Shown: positions 31,989-40,133, counted from the first letter of the stretch. The stretch: DNA of 59,681 nt from Verrucomicrobiota bacterium (GCA_016871575.1 VHCW01000018.1:1-59681); one strand, 5' to 3'. Notes: generated from the sequence alone by a model not told the origin. A program made the numbers and translations.

Positions 31989-32303
31989 GAACAGCTTTTC
32001 CCCCGACGGAAAAGTGCGGGCACGGAACCGTTTTGTGTGTGCCCGAAAAGATTTTGTGGGCGCACACCACCGCGACGAGTCACAACAAAACAGCGGCGGG
32101 TCTGCGCGCCGGCGTTTTGTGTGTCCACAAAACGATCGGGGGTCTGCACGGCGTGGTTTTGTGTGTCCACGGAACGATTCCGTGCATACCCGAAACGGTG
32201 TCGGGTCTGCCCGAAACGGCGGCGTGGATGCCCGAAGGCATTTTGTGTGTCCCCGAAATGGTTTTGTGCCTTCACAAAATGATTTTGTGTCTCGACATAA
32301 TGG
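31989..32303. repeat. Degenerate 21-bp tandem repeat array (15 units)
   Basis: The array has fifteen consecutive 21-bp units without gaps. The commonest form begins TTTTGTGTGTCC and ends with CGAAA plus two or three variable bases (units at 32031, 32115, 32157, 32241, 32262 and 32283). Other units keep only the centre, such as GGGTCTGCCCGAAACGG. The period is a multiple of three and the unit rarely makes stops, so several frames stay open on both strands. On the minus strand the repeat spells a variable heptapeptide of PFRGHTK type. Some units hold GTTTTGTG/CACAAAAC palindromes. No start signal supports translation. It lies between dapF and a broken methylase gene. Confidence 0.85.
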
Positions 32304-32407
32304 CCGTGTTTGCAGCGGGTTAAGCTGGTTTGAGACCAAAACCGCCGTTTCTGCCCCCCGGAAAGAAGGATTGCCATCAAAAAGCCTTCCCGCTACACTC
32401 TGCCGAC

Positions 32408-32490
32408 ATGAACCGGCTTTACTACGGTGACAACCTTGCGGTGTTGCGGGACAAGTCGAGTTTTCCCGACGCCTGCGTTGACCTCAGGCT
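32408..32490 (+). pseudogene. N-terminal fragment of a site-specific DNA methyltransferase
   Basis: The frame starts MNRLYYGDNLAVLRD and continues CVDLRLR. The first 27 residues match the start of adenine-specific DNA methylases of restriction-modification systems (LYYGDNL, then a VDL strand), but the expected catalytic DPPFN motif is missing because the frame turns into unrelated sequence after CVDL. The ORF stops at 32564. Only the extreme 5' end of the gene survives. Confidence 0.6.
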
Positions 32491-32743
32491 GCGGACGTTC
32501 AGGAAAGCTATAGACCCATCGATCATATCGTGGATGCGGAGGCAACGCATGCAAGAAACCCGTTGAACAATGCTTTGCGACCGTATGTTGATAGATTCTT
32601 TGGTGATATCGCCTCGCAAAACGCAATTGATGTGATCGAGCAGTGCTATGTCTGGACATCAGCGTGAGCGATCCGCCTACGCAATCAGAAGCGCAAGACA
32701 TCCTGAACAAGCTCAATGAACTGATCAACGCGTTGAAGCGGTA
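32491..32743 (+). pseudogene. Decayed coding fragments of low GC content
   Basis: This stretch is visibly richer in A and T than its surroundings and holds broken frames. One reads YRPIDHIVDAEATHARN and ALRPYVDRFFGDIASQNAID to a stop at about 32667. Another reads LDISVSDPPTQSEAQD and LNKLNELINALKR to a stop at 32743. These look like real protein tails out of frame with each other, but I do not recognise the families. With the methylase start next to it, this may be the remains of a restriction-modification locus. Confidence 0.4.
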
Positions 32744-32760
32744 GTCGTCAGCAAAGTTCT

Positions 32761-32812
32761 CCTCACGCTCCGCGTGAGGTTCATGCCTGCCAACATCACG
32801 CGGAGCGTGATG
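32761..32812. repeat. Pair of inverted 19-bp palindromes
   Basis: CCTCACGCTCCGCGTGAGG (32761-32779) and CATCACGCGGAGCGTGATG (32794-32812) are each perfect 8-3-8 hairpins, and they are inverted copies of one another over their centre. This is the arrangement of paired REP elements. They lie in the non-coding scar upstream of rnhB. Confidence 0.75.
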
Positions 32813-32839
32813 AATACTTTTACTTTGTTCGGCGCCAAT

Positions 32840-32887
32840 CCCGTGCGGGGTCGGGAGACCCTCGCACAACTCGGGCGCCCGCACGGC
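32840..32887. repeat. Nested palindromic repeat related to 9766-9786
   Basis: An outer inverted pair (CCCGTGCGGGG near 32840 and GCGCCCGCACGG ending near 32886) encloses GTCGGGAGACCCTCGCACAAC. The inner unit matches 20 of 21 bases of 9766-9786, so this is a dispersed family. Confidence 0.6.
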
Positions 32888-32972
32888 GACAACTTTGACT
32901 GCGACACGGCGACTGCACCGCCGAGCGACACACTGCAAGTCCCGTCTCAGCGGCTAACCGGGAATCGGTCGC

Positions 32973-33001
32973 TTGACATGACCTGTCACAACTGGCTAAA
33001 T
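32973..33001 (+). promoter_or_regulatory. Putative promoter of rnhB
   Basis: TTGACA (32973-32978) and CTAAAT (32996-33001) are separated by 17 nt, and the -10 ends 7 nt before the rnhB ATG at 33009. It nearly repeats the layout before the phd antitoxin and implies a leaderless mRNA. Confidence 0.5.
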
Positions 33002-33008
33002 CGCGCCG

Positions 33009-33680
33009 ATGCCAACGCTGCGCTACGAAAAGAAAGCGTTCCAAAATGGAGCGCGCATCATTGCTGGGGTGGATGAAGCCGGACGCGGTCCGCTGGCGGG
33101 GCCGGTGGTGGCGGCGGCTGTTGTTTTGCCGTGCGAGTTCCGGCACAGGACGCTCAATGACTCCAAACAGTTGCGCGAGGAACAGCGCGAGGAGATTTAC
33201 ATCGAGTTGACGGGGCGCTCCGACATCGCATGGGCTGTCGGCATTTCCTCGGTGGAGATCATCGAGCAGTACAACATTCTCCGCGCGACGGAACGCGCCA
33301 TGTACATTGCCGTCAGCGGGCTGACGGCGCAACCCGATCACGTCTTGGTGGACGGACATCGTTGCCGGGCGATCCTGATCAAGCAGACCTCGATCATCAA
33401 GGGGGATTGTAAAAGTTTCTCCATTGCTGCCGCCAGCGTCATTGCCAAGGTCACACGCGACCGGATGATGCTCGCGCTGGACCAGTCGTATCCACAGTAC
33501 GGTTTTGCCAAACACAAGGGATATGGCACGCCCGAACACCTCGCGGCCATCACGGCATTCGGCCCCTGCCCGATTCACCGGCGCACGTTTGCGCCCATAC
33601 GCAATGTTCTCGAACCTGTTCAACTGGATCTTCTCGCGCTGGAAACGGCAGCCGACGGACCCGCGCCAGTGGAAGCGTGA
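33009..33680 (+). CDS. rnhB: Ribonuclease HII
   Basis: This 223-residue endonuclease cleaves RNA in RNA-DNA hybrids and single ribonucleotides in DNA. The family signature IAGVDEAGRGPLAGPVVAAA carries the first catalytic Asp and Glu. LNDSKQLREEQRE, the third acidic residue in HVLVDGHRCRA, the KGDCKSFSIAAASVIAKVTRDRMM block and YGFAKHKGYGTPEH follow. It runs a little past the usual end (LDLLALETAADGPAPVEA), and this tail overlaps the yraN start by 77 nt in another frame. No ribosome site precedes the ATG, which fits a leaderless transcript. Confidence 0.95.
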   Translation: MPTLRYEKKAFQNGARIIAGVDEAGRGPLAGPVVAAAVVLPCEFRHRTLNDSKQLREEQREEIYIELTGRSDIAWAVGISSVEIIEQYNILRATERAMYIAVSGLTAQPDHVLVDGHRCRAILIKQTSIIKGDCKSFSIAAASVIAKVTRDRMMLALDQSYPQYGFAKHKGYGTPEHLAAITAFGPCPIHRRTFAPIRNVLEPVQLDLLALETAADGPAPVEA

Positions 33681-34050
33681 GTTGGGTGAGCGCGGCGAGC
33701 GCTGCGCCGCCCGCCATCTCCGCCGGCACGGTTACAAGATTTTGCTCCGTCGCTTCCGGAGTGCGTCCGGCGAGATTGACATCGTCTGCCGGGACGGCAA
33801 ATGGCTGGTATTCGTCGAGGTAAAGACGCGCGTCAGCGAGGAGCTGGGCGCGCCAAGCGAGGCGGTGGATGCCACGAAACAACGGCATTTATCCAAGGTC
33901 GCGCTCGATTACCTGCGCCTGCTGGGTTATCCGGAGGTTTCATTCCGTTTCGACATCGTCGAGGTCATACTTCCGAAAGGCGCCCGGCGACCGGAAGACG
34001 TGCGCGTCATTCAAAATGCCTTCGAGATGAGCGAGCCGTACATCTACTAG
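33604..34050 (+). CDS. yraN: YraN family (UPF0102) putative nuclease
   Basis: This 148-residue protein has a restriction-endonuclease-like fold. The core reads GERGERCAARHLRRHGYKILLRRFRSASGEIDIVCRDG, then LVFVEVKTR, with the E-x-D and E-V-K acidic residues of the PD-(D/E)xK family kept. YraN commonly follows rnhB, as here. From ATG 33604 it overlaps rnhB by 77 nt; a TTG at 33682, just after the rnhB stop, would give a more typical length near 122 residues. The biochemical role is unknown, possibly DNA processing. Confidence 0.85.
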   Translation: MFSNLFNWIFSRWKRQPTDPRQWKRELGERGERCAARHLRRHGYKILLRRFRSASGEIDIVCRDGKWLVFVEVKTRVSEELGAPSEAVDATKQRHLSKVALDYLRLLGYPEVSFRFDIVEVILPKGARRPEDVRVIQNAFEMSEPYIY

Positions 34051-34057
34051 CCTGATC

Positions 34058-36844
34058 TCACTCACGATAGGCGCGGATTTCGAAAACGCGGGCGGACTTG
34101 TCGCCGTTGGTCCCCTCAACGGTCAGGCGAAGCCTGGATGCGGTAACGACGGGGAAACGATGGATGCGATGCCGTAGGAAGTTGGATTTCACCACAGCCA
34201 AATCCTTCCAGCGTTTGCCGTCAAAACACGCGAGACGGTAATCCCGCACGCATTGTTCAACCAATGGGCCGACGGGAGCACGCGCATTGAGTTCGGTGTC
34301 GAACGTCAGGTGAACCGTGTTCAACTCGACCGGCGCGGGGAACGCCAGTTCGATCCATTGCGGCAACGACGCGCGCGGCTCAGACGCCCAAAGATGACTG
34401 TTGGCGCCCACGATGCGCGCGACGCCGTCAATCACGTTCTCAGGACGATGATCGGTTGGGAACCGGAGTCCGGGGTCCGTGTAGAACGCGTACTGTTGGT
34501 TGTTCACAATCGTCCACGATCGTGTTGCGTCGCCACCGTATGCGCGTCCGCTACCGGGGAAACGGCGTTCCATCAGATACCACGAAACACCCGGTGTCTT
34601 GGGGAGCATGAGCCAGACGTACGGTTGCGCGACCGCGCAGTCCACACGGAATGCGACATACTTGCGCCCACCGGGCGACAGCTTGGCGGTGGCGGTTGCC
34701 AAGTCATTTGTCGCCGAGAAATCGCCAAACGCGCTTGCGCCGCGCAGGCGCAATGTCAACTCCACCGGATCTTTGCGCGATGACGACAGCAGCAAGTGAA
34801 CAACGCGAAACCGCTCGGTGTCGGCGCGGGGGAACATGACGGCGCGCGGTGTGTTCAGTTCGTGGCTTTCGGCGGCACGAACATTCTCGCGCGCAAACTC
34901 GGTGTGCGTTCTCGTGCTCGATGCGGTGGCCGCAGCCGAGCGGGCCAGGTCGGCCGGGTCTTCGTTCTTCAATTCGGGGATGTACTGGTCGTGCTTCAAG
35001 AGTGTCTGCTGCAATTCGCCGATGTGCCGCTGGCCGAGTTCCCGTGGAAAACATCGGCGTTGAAGACACAATCCGGCCGCCGTTCCGGCAGCCTGCCCCA
35101 CGGTGGCCAGCGTAGCCTCGACCCGCACCGTGCCCAGCGCGATGTGCGTGACGCTCATGTTCCGACCGGCAAACAGGAGGTTGACGATGTTGGTCGAGTA
35201 GAGCGAGCGGAAAGGGATGCTGTAAATCGGCACGCGCGGATTGCAGTGGAACGGCCCTTCCTTCCCCGAATAGATTCCGCGCGCATGATGGACGTCCAAG
35301 CCCCATCCGCCATAGGAAATCCGGTCGGGGAACATGACGCCGGTCTGCGCGTCCTGTTGTTTGAGCATATAATCGCCCACGAGCCGGCGTGTCTCGCGCT
35401 TGGCGTTCATGTGCGGAACGTAAGCCAGCGCGTAGTTGCGGGCGCGCTGGCGGTCCTCCCATCCGTTCTTGATGTATCCCCAGTAGCCGAACGTGATGCG
35501 AATCAGTTCATCGCGGGCCCGTTCGGGATCGTTGAGGTCGTCAATCTCACCCGGATGTTCCAGCCACCATTGGCCGCTGACGAATCCTTTCATCCGCCGC
35601 CCGAATTCCTCCGGCGGCGGAAGCTTCGCAGCCCATGCCGGCGGCGTGTAGGCAACGGGCTGGCCCGCGTCCTCGGCGCGATACGACAACGTAAAGTTGC
35701 CCATGATGCAACCGCTCATGGTAATCGGGTCGGATTGTGGCGGCGCGAGGTCTTCCCCAAACTCGTCGCGTGACTCCCGTCCGAGGCGATACGTCGCGCC
35801 AGCGTAGTAGCCAAGCCAACCGTCGCCGGTGCAGTCAATGAACAACTGGCCGCGATAGAGACTCGGCTCCAACGTCAGCGTGTCCACTGCCCGCACACCG
35901 CCGATGGTGCGACTGTCTTTCATCTCCGCGGCAACGACGCGCTGGTTCAACAGCACGGTCAGATTCGTCTCTGCACGTGCCAGAATCTGGAACGCCTCGC
36001 TCCATTTCCGGAACTCGTGCCGGGCGCGTATCAATTGCGCCTCCTCGATGATGCCGCTTTCGCGCGCGTTCGGGTGCGACACGCTTGCCCCCTGGGGCGG
36101 CACGCCCAACTCCGTGCTCGCATTGCCGCCGAGCACCGGGCGATCCTGCACGAGCACGGTCTTCGCCCCCAAGCGCGCCGCCGCCAGCGCCGCGCTGCAA
36201 CCCGCCGTGCCGGCGCCAACCACGATCACATCGTAGTTGTCCGTTGCCTTGAGCTTGTCTGAAACGCCCGTCAATCGTCGCCGTTCACGCGCAGTGTCAT
36301 TGGGCGGCGCGTATTTCAGGTCGGTGGTGAGAATCAAGGCATCACACCGCGCGAAATACCCGGCACGATCGTGCAACGCGAGTTTCGTCGCGCCTTTCGG
36401 GAGATGGAATTCGCCCGCCGACTCCCAAATCCAGTCGCTCGTATTCGCCGCGCCGATAATGTGTTTCGACCGCACACCACCAACCGAGATCGTAAACTTG
36501 CCCGGCGCAAACTCCTTGATCCAATTCTTCGAGCGCACCCAGACCCGATACGTGCCGGCTTTCGGAATCTGAATCTCAGTCGTCGCATCCTTGATGGGCT
36601 TCCCCACGCCACCGGCCAGGAGGTACGGCGATCCCATGAACGCCACGAATTGTGTGTCCAACCGCCATTCGCCGTAGTCAGCAAAATCCTCCGCCTCGAC
36701 CCACAGAAAGCCGTCGGCGGCCATTTTGATTTCGCGCACCGGTTTGCGAAACCGCGCCAGATCCTCCAAGCTCCCCGGCACAACGTCAGCCTTGGCGACA
36801 AGCGCCAACGCACAATAGATCAACGCAACAATCATGTTCTTCAT
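34058..36844 (-). CDS. Secreted FAD-dependent oxidoreductase with sugar-binding-like domains
   Basis: This 928-residue protein has a signal peptide (MIVALIYCALALVAKA). A beta-sandwich of about 150 residues (VEAEDFADYGEW, AGTYRVWVRSKNW) resembles carbohydrate-binding modules. A Rossmann FAD-binding domain follows: VVGAGTAGCSAALAAARLGAKT at about 208, the RPVLGGNASTELG loop, FIDCTGDGWLGYYAGA, LLFAGRNMSVTHIALGTVRV and GQAAGTAA. Late parts look like discoidin-type sandwiches (LWASEPRASLPQWIELAF). This FAD_oxidored family is frequent in glycan-degrading Planctomycetes and Verrucomicrobia; the substrate may be a sugar or polymer. It ends 7 nt from the convergent yraN. Start ATG 36844 follows a promoter-like pair. 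Confidence 0.85.
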   Translation of the reverse strand: MKNMIVALIYCALALVAKADVVPGSLEDLARFRKPVREIKMAADGFLWVEAEDFADYGEWRLDTQFVAFMGSPYLLAGGVGKPIKDATTEIQIPKAGTYRVWVRSKNWIKEFAPGKFTISVGGVRSKHIIGAANTSDWIWESAGEFHLPKGATKLALHDRAGYFARCDALILTTDLKYAPPNDTARERRRLTGVSDKLKATDNYDVIVVGAGTAGCSAALAAARLGAKTVLVQDRPVLGGNASTELGVPPQGASVSHPNARESGIIEEAQLIRARHEFRKWSEAFQILARAETNLTVLLNQRVVAAEMKDSRTIGGVRAVDTLTLEPSLYRGQLFIDCTGDGWLGYYAGATYRLGRESRDEFGEDLAPPQSDPITMSGCIMGNFTLSYRAEDAGQPVAYTPPAWAAKLPPPEEFGRRMKGFVSGQWWLEHPGEIDDLNDPERARDELIRITFGYWGYIKNGWEDRQRARNYALAYVPHMNAKRETRRLVGDYMLKQQDAQTGVMFPDRISYGGWGLDVHHARGIYSGKEGPFHCNPRVPIYSIPFRSLYSTNIVNLLFAGRNMSVTHIALGTVRVEATLATVGQAAGTAAGLCLQRRCFPRELGQRHIGELQQTLLKHDQYIPELKNEDPADLARSAAATASSTRTHTEFARENVRAAESHELNTPRAVMFPRADTERFRVVHLLLSSSRKDPVELTLRLRGASAFGDFSATNDLATATAKLSPGGRKYVAFRVDCAVAQPYVWLMLPKTPGVSWYLMERRFPGSGRAYGGDATRSWTIVNNQQYAFYTDPGLRFPTDHRPENVIDGVARIVGANSHLWASEPRASLPQWIELAFPAPVELNTVHLTFDTELNARAPVGPLVEQCVRDYRLACFDGKRWKDLAVVKSNFLRHRIHRFPVVTASRLRLTVEGTNGDKSARVFEIRAYRE

Positions 36845-36853
36845 GCGGAACAG

Positions 36854-36883
36854 AGTATGAAGGCAACGCATTCGAGGCGTCAA
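36854..36883 (-). promoter_or_regulatory. Putative promoter of the FAD oxidoreductase gene
   Basis: On the minus strand TTGACG (36883-36878) and CATACT (36859-36854) are 18 nt apart; the -10 ends 9 nt before the ATG at 36844. The -10 could also be read as TACTCT two bases further on. No ribosome site is seen. Confidence 0.4.
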
Positions 36884-36908
36884 GCACGGCGGCGGGTACA
36901 ACGGATTG

Positions 36909-38303
36909 CTACTCGCCGGGTTTGCCGCGAATACCGGGCTTGGTCACCGATGACAAGTCGAACAACTTGTCAAGTTCCGCCTGGCTCAGGCCAGTTTCCG
37001 CTGCAGCGATTTCACGAATGGTCTTGCCAGTTTCGTACGCTTTTTTCGCAAGCGCCGCTGCTTTATCGTAGCCGATGACGGGCGCCAACGGGGTGCACAT
37101 CGCAAGGCTTCGCACGACAAGCGATTCGCACCGGTCACGATCCGCTTCAAGACCGGCCACGCAATTGTCGGCGAAGTTCCGGGCAGCAGCCGCGAGCAGT
37201 TCGACGCTCTCGATCAATTGCGCGCCCATCAGCGGCATCGCCACGTTCAACTCAAGGAAACTCTGCAAGCCGCACAATGTAATTGTCGCGTCCGCCCCGA
37301 TGACCCACAGGCAGACCTGGATGGCGCTTTCCGCAATGACGGGGTTCACCTTCCCCGGCATGATGGAACTTCCGGGTTGGACGGCCGGGAGTTTGAGTTC
37401 CCCCAACCCGCAACGGGGGCCGCTGCCCAGCAGACGGATGTCGTTGGCAATCTTCGCAAGACTGACCGCAATGGCCTTGACTTGGCCGCTGGCCTCGACG
37501 CAAGCGTCGCGCGCCGAGGCGGCTTCAAAATGGTTGCGCGCTTCTGACAGTTTCGCGCCGAGCCGGGCGATGGTCTTCCTGGCGAAATCGGGATGCGCGT
37601 TGAGGCCGGAACCGACAGCCGTGCCGCCGAGTGGCAGTTCGCGCAACACCTCAATGGCACGGCGCGCCCGGCCGATGCCGTGTTCCATCTGCGCGGCGTA
37701 ACCGCCAAACTCCTGCCCCAGCCGCACGGGTGTCGCATCCTGAAGATGGGTCCGCCCGATCTTGACGATATCGTCAAACTGCCGCGCTTTCCGAGCGAGC
37801 GCATCCTGCAACTGCTGGAGCGCCGGGATCAAATCCGCCTGAATGCCCTCGATGACAGCGATGTGAATGGCGGTCGGAATGACGTCGTTGGACGACTGAC
37901 AGCGATTGACGTGATCGTTGGGATGGACCGGCGACTTGCCGCCCCGCTTGCCGCCGAGGATCTCGTTGGCCCGGCGCGCGATGACCTCGTTGGCGTTCAT
38001 ATTCGTCGAGGTGCCGCTGCCCGTCTGGAAAATGTCCACGGGAAACTCCGCGTCGAGCTTGCCGTCTGCCACTTCGCCGGCTGCGGCAATGATAGCGGCG
38101 GCGCGTTTCTTGTCGAGCAGCCGGAGCTCGAGGTTCGTCTGGGCAGCGGCGCGCTTGATGCGCCCCATCGCGTGAATGAGCCGCGACGGCATCGGCCATC
38201 CGCTGATCGGGAAGTTGGCGACGGCACGCTGTGTCTGGACACCATAGTACGCGCTGGCCGGCACCTCCACGGAGCCGAGCGAATCTTTCTCAGTGCGTCT
38301 CAC
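36909..38303 (-). CDS. fumC: Class II fumarate hydratase
   Basis: This 464-residue enzyme hydrates fumarate to malate in the citric acid cycle. Visible blocks are RTEKDSLGSVEVPASAYYG, TGSGTSTNMNANEV, HVNRCQSSNDVIPTA, GRTHLQDATPVRLGQE, GGTAVGSGLN and the superfamily signature GSSIMPGKVNP. The start is taken as GTG 38303, which overlaps the TGA of the Gfo/Idh gene (GTGA) and aligns with the E. coli start (VRSEKDSMG). An upstream TTG would add 12 residues. It is the last gene in a run with GT2, lpxI and the oxidoreductase. Confidence 0.94.
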   Translation of the reverse strand: MRRTEKDSLGSVEVPASAYYGVQTQRAVANFPISGWPMPSRLIHAMGRIKRAAAQTNLELRLLDKKRAAAIIAAAGEVADGKLDAEFPVDIFQTGSGTSTNMNANEVIARRANEILGGKRGGKSPVHPNDHVNRCQSSNDVIPTAIHIAVIEGIQADLIPALQQLQDALARKARQFDDIVKIGRTHLQDATPVRLGQEFGGYAAQMEHGIGRARRAIEVLRELPLGGTAVGSGLNAHPDFARKTIARLGAKLSEARNHFEAASARDACVEASGQVKAIAVSLAKIANDIRLLGSGPRCGLGELKLPAVQPGSSIMPGKVNPVIAESAIQVCLWVIGADATITLCGLQSFLELNVAMPLMGAQLIESVELLAAAARNFADNCVAGLEADRDRCESLVVRSLAMCTPLAPVIGYDKAAALAKKAYETGKTIREIAAAETGLSQAELDKLFDLSSVTKPGIRGKPGE

Positions 38304-39307
38304 AGTTCGCGTAGCGCCTCCTTTTTCGGCATTCCACAAAGCGCGGTAATCTCCATTGCGACTTCGAGGGCTTGCTTCGCGGCCTCGCCGGTGACGACGG
38401 GCTGCTGGTGAAGACGAATGGCGTCAATGAAACTTTGGAGTTCGAGCTTGAGCGGTTCGTCGCGCTCAATGGGAACCGGCTCGCGAATGATCTTTTTGCC
38501 GGCAAACTCGCTGACGATTGTGGCGTCCTTGCCGGCAAGCAGTTTTTTCAGAAGGCTCGATTCGCGGGCGTTGTCGCTGGCCATGCGGTACAGTTGACCT
38601 TCCTGGCGCATGTAATCGAGCGAAATGTAGGCGGCGCCTTGCTGGGTGCGACCGAAGATGCGGAGTTTCCGCATTCGTTCCGGGCTGACCCGGCTGGCCG
38701 TGATGTTGGCAACGCAGCCGTTGGCGAACTTCAGCCGGGCATTGGCAATGTCTTCGCTCCCGGCGCTCAGCACGGGAATGCCGACAGCGTCAACCGACGC
38801 AAGCGGTGACTCGACGAGCGCAAGGATGATGTCGAGATCGTGAATCATGAGGTCCAAGACAACCCCGATGTCGGTCGAACGCGCCGGGTACGGCGAAAGA
38901 CGGTGCACTTCGATAAAACGGGCTTCAGTGAGGATGCTGTTGAGATAACGAAGGACAGGGTTGAATCGCTCGACGTGGCCGACTTGGAGGACGCAGTGGT
39001 GACGGCGCGCAAGCGCGACCAGTTCCCCGGCCTCGGACACCGTGCGGGTGATCGGCTTCTCAACGAGCACGTGTTTGCCGCGCTCAAGGAACACGCGCGC
39101 GACGGCTGCGTGTGATTCGGTCGGTGTGGCGACGCTCACGGCATCGGCGGCATCGGCGAGGGCTTCCAGTGTTGGGAAACTGGTTTTCTTTGGGTCCATG
39201 TCAAACGAGCCGACAAACTCCACACCGGGAAGTTCGCGGTAAATCCGGGCGTGATGCTGGCCGAGGTGCCCCACGCCGACTACGCCGAGCCTGAGCGAAG
39301 CGATCAC
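38300..39307 (-). CDS. Gfo/Idh/MocA family oxidoreductase (possibly GnnA-like)
   Basis: This 335-residue protein has the N-terminal Rossmann motif LGVVGVGHLGQHHARIY and the catalytic block HVLVEKPITRTVSEA. VVLDLMIHDLDIIL supplies the conserved Asp-His. The family oxidises sugar hydroxyls with NAD(P). Because it is coupled to lpxI and sits with lipid genes, it may act like GnnA, which makes the 3-keto sugar for diamino-type lipid A; this is inference, and a GnnB aminotransferase is not in view. The start is GTG 39307, overlapping the lpxI stop (GTGA), since the longer frame would overlap lpxI heavily. Its stop overlaps the fumC start. Confidence 0.85.
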   Translation of the reverse strand: MIASLRLGVVGVGHLGQHHARIYRELPGVEFVGSFDMDPKKTSFPTLEALADAADAVSVATPTESHAAVARVFLERGKHVLVEKPITRTVSEAGELVALARRHHCVLQVGHVERFNPVLRYLNSILTEARFIEVHRLSPYPARSTDIGVVLDLMIHDLDIILALVESPLASVDAVGIPVLSAGSEDIANARLKFANGCVANITASRVSPERMRKLRIFGRTQQGAAYISLDYMRQEGQLYRMASDNARESSLLKKLLAGKDATIVSEFAGKKIIREPVPIERDEPLKLELQSFIDAIRLHQQPVVTGEAAKQALEVAMEITALCGMPKKEALREL

Positions 39308-40122
39308 TTGACCTCCACAGCGACGACTCGCAGTCCTTGTTTCTCCGCGGCGTCGAGCACCTTCTGCCGTCCAAGCAGGAGCGTGGCACCGGCCTCGATG
39401 GCAAGCACGGCGACGGTACCGGCGGCGCACGATTCGATGGTGCGAATCCCGACACAGGGAATGTCGAACCGGAAATCATGCCCCGGCTTGGCAACCTTTA
39501 CCACAACCGCCCCACCCTTCTCTCCCGCAAGCGCGCCGCCCCGTTTGATCGCTTCGTCGCTGCCCTCAAATCCCTCGACGGCGAGAACCGTGCCCTGCTT
39601 GACAACAACAGTCTGGCCGATATCAAGCCGGCTGATTTCCTTGGCGATACGCAGTCCGAACGAGATGTCATCCTGTTGGTCCCGATCAGGAACGCGTCGC
39701 GTCAACGCGCCGGACTGAGGAACATGTTCGCCGAGAAACGGTCGCGGATCGAGGAGCGTCACGCCGTCCTTGCCCAATTCATCCGCAATCGCGCCGAAGA
39801 TGGTCTGGGCATTGCGCACCTTGAGGCGCGCGGCAACGGCAATCATACGCAAGTCGAGGCTCAAGTTCTTGTACAGATTGGCGGGCGTGATACCGCCGGC
39901 CATGACGGCGCGGGTAATGTTGCGTTTTGTGAAGACTTCGATGAGACGGTTGAGTTGGCCGATCCGAACCCATTCGACTTCGTTGGCGGCTTGCGCAATT
40001 TGAGCGTCCGTTTCGCCCTCAAAAGCCACCGCGACTGTCGGGAGTCCCTGCTCCCGCGCGGCGCGGGCAAACAACAATGGAAATTCTCCATTGCCAGCAA
40101 TGATACCGAGTGGGTCGGACAT
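39304..40122 (-). CDS. lpxI: UDP-2,3-diacylglucosamine pyrophosphatase LpxI
   Basis: This 272-residue protein (DUF1009 family) begins MSDPLGIIAGNGEFPLLFARAA. It continues with RAVMAGGITPANLYKN, the DGVTLLDPRPFLGEHVP block, FGLRIAKEISRLDIGQTVVVKQGTVLAVEGFEGSDEAIKRGG and FDIPCVGIRTIES. LpxI hydrolyses UDP-2,3-diacylglucosamine to lipid X in lipid A synthesis, replacing LpxH in many phyla. Length and motifs fit well. It shows that the organism makes lipid A. It lies 11 nt after the GT2 gene and overlaps the Gfo/Idh gene by 4 nt. Confidence 0.93.
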   Translation of the reverse strand: MSDPLGIIAGNGEFPLLFARAAREQGLPTVAVAFEGETDAQIAQAANEVEWVRIGQLNRLIEVFTKRNITRAVMAGGITPANLYKNLSLDLRMIAVAARLKVRNAQTIFGAIADELGKDGVTLLDPRPFLGEHVPQSGALTRRVPDRDQQDDISFGLRIAKEISRLDIGQTVVVKQGTVLAVEGFEGSDEAIKRGGALAGEKGGAVVVKVAKPGHDFRFDIPCVGIRTIESCAAGTVAVLAIEAGATLLLGRQKVLDAAEKQGLRVVAVEVK

Positions 40123-40133
40123 GGCAGGGCAAC

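Noticed and set aside
31989-32303. CRISPR array
   Set aside because: Units of 21 bp are contiguous with no unique spacers, and no cas gene is present; it is a degenerate tandem repeat.
31938-32339. 133-residue protein made of heptapeptide repeats on the minus strand
   Set aside because: It would start at a TTG with no ribosome site, and frames on both strands are open because of the 21-bp period, so openness is not evidence of coding. Kept as a repeat only.
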